A stretch of 64,000 nucleotides of DNA. It comes from Pagrus major (Eukaryota; Chordata; Actinopteri; Spariformes; Sparidae). Position numbers and translations under genes: made by a program. The notes beneath the pieces are model-generated. The model saw only the letters and a program-made list of their open reading frames with translations, searched no databases and had not been told where the DNA came from. Shown one piece after another: positions 63,025 through 64,000 of the stretch. The DNA lies in NCBI RefSeq assembly GCF_040436345.1, contig NC_133233.1, positions 12,810,735 to 12,874,734 on the forward strand, in the 5' to 3' direction. Numbering within the stretch: the first letter of the stretch is position 1; each line of letters begins with the position of its first letter.

Positions 63025-64000
63025 AGTAACTTTAGTGATGCGACCACACACACAGGGATGTTTTATAGAAGCACACTTTAGTTTTGTATACAGTGTAGGA
63101 TGTTCTGCAGTCATACTGTGTAGCAAATTGAATGTCCATTGGTGGTTAGTCAGTCCATGTTACTCTTTCTCCCATTATGGCACATTCACTAAGACAGCAG
63201 GAGGCCAGAAAGAGTGCAGAGGTCTCCACCAGCTTCTCCAGCAGAAGCTCAACGCCCTCAGCCTCATGCCCAGCGGTGGACACATTTTCTCAGCCAGCCC
63301 ATCGGAGACGGCTCCATACTGTGTCGGGCTTGTGCACATACTGTAGGTGTACACTTAATGCACACACATACACACACACACACACTCACATGGCGAATGT
63401 ATCCCAGTGCACATACTGTAAGGAGAAAACATACACCCACTGTCTTGTTTTTCTGTCTTTGTTACATACACTGCAGGATAAATCGAGGGTCAGCAGGTTA
63501 CCGGCAAGAGTCCAGGGGGCCATCGAGGTCCGGTTGTAGAGAAGCCATGGTAGCTGTTAGCCTGGATGCTTGGTTGCTATGACAGCACAGAGATCACCTG
63601 TTCGCTGCAGTGATGGAGTGATATAATGGGCCAGCAGAGGGAGGGGGTTAGACTTTGTGTGGTGTACATCAAAGTACAGCAAGGAGAAGTACTGATTCTG
63701 TTTGATCAATAATAGACTAACATGATTGTAGATACTGTATGCAGCTGCAGTGCAAGTGTGAAAAATTGGCATGCTGTCATTCTGACAATACTAATAATGA
63801 CTGCATTTTTTAAACTTTTTTTTGTTCCAAAAAATGCTATGATGTGATATCCTTGGAAGCTTCATGGCGCTCTAACTGTGTGAATTTGGGTTACTGAAGA
63901 AAAGGCACAAAGAAGGGATAGGTAGCTGTTCAAAGTAGTGTTAATAGCGTGTACCACAAGGAAATAGGGTAAAAAGGATCACCCTACAAAGGAACAATGT
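63025..64000. other. Noncoding, no gene confirmed
   Basis: The block at 63180-63345 has codon-like composition but no convincing frame. A CA tract lies at 63360-63388. Nothing else is supported. Confidence 0.4.

Noticed and set aside
47190-64000. Naming the right-hand gene stmn2, hey1 or zfhx4 from human synteny
   Set aside because: No diagnostic peptide of any of these is visible, so synteny alone is too weak.

Overview
The window is nuclear DNA of a ray-finned fish, most likely a percomorph teleost. It has compact multi-exon genes with GT-AG introns, many CA/GA/TTTTC microsatellites, and teleost-style DNA-transposon debris (Tc1, hAT-like and other MITEs, a LINE remnant). Nothing prokaryotic or plasmid-like is present. 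I assembled all gene models by hand from reading frame, splice signals and remembered family sequence. No database search was run.

Layout: (1) 1-2600 is intergenic, with a LINE reverse-transcriptase remnant. (2) 2665-8206 (+) is a complete 11-exon carotenoid oxygenase of the BCO1 branch, probably bco1l, 516 aa with all four iron-binding histidines. (3) 12197-12985 (-) is pkia, the 75-aa inhibitor of protein kinase A, in two coding exons and convergent with bco1l. (4) 17108-27074 (+) is zc2hc1a, a 314-aa C2HC zinc-finger protein in 10 coding exons, head-to-head with pkia. (5) 30112-34304 (-) is il7, the cytokine interleukin-7, about 170 aa in five small phase-0 exons and convergent with zc2hc1a. 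It is so divergent that only exon-by-exon reading reveals it. (6) 34.3-47.1 kb holds repeats, including a dead Tc1 transposase at 40.7-42.0 kb, and no recognised gene. (7) 47.2-47.7 kb is a CpG-rich promoter-like block ending in a strong splice donor, probably the 5' noncoding exon of an unidentified plus-strand gene. (8) 47.7-64 kb has no convincing coding exon. It contains several non-repetitive stretches that look like conserved regulatory sequence, plus repeats.

The pkia - zc2hc1a - il7 neighbourhood matches the order known on human 8q21, which strongly supports the il7 call. Relative to human, pkia appears inverted, and the BCO1-type gene is an addition (human BCO1 lies on chromosome 16).

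The genes do not form a pathway. bco1l acts in retinoid metabolism, pkia in cAMP signalling and il7 in lymphocyte homeostasis, while zc2hc1a is functionally obscure. I found no unprecedented system. The most useful observations are the cryptic il7 gene, the CT microsatellite forming the splice-acceptor tract of its signal-peptide exon, a zc2hc1a micro-exon, an inverted transposon pair inside bco1l, and CTCF-like motifs around the gene cluster.
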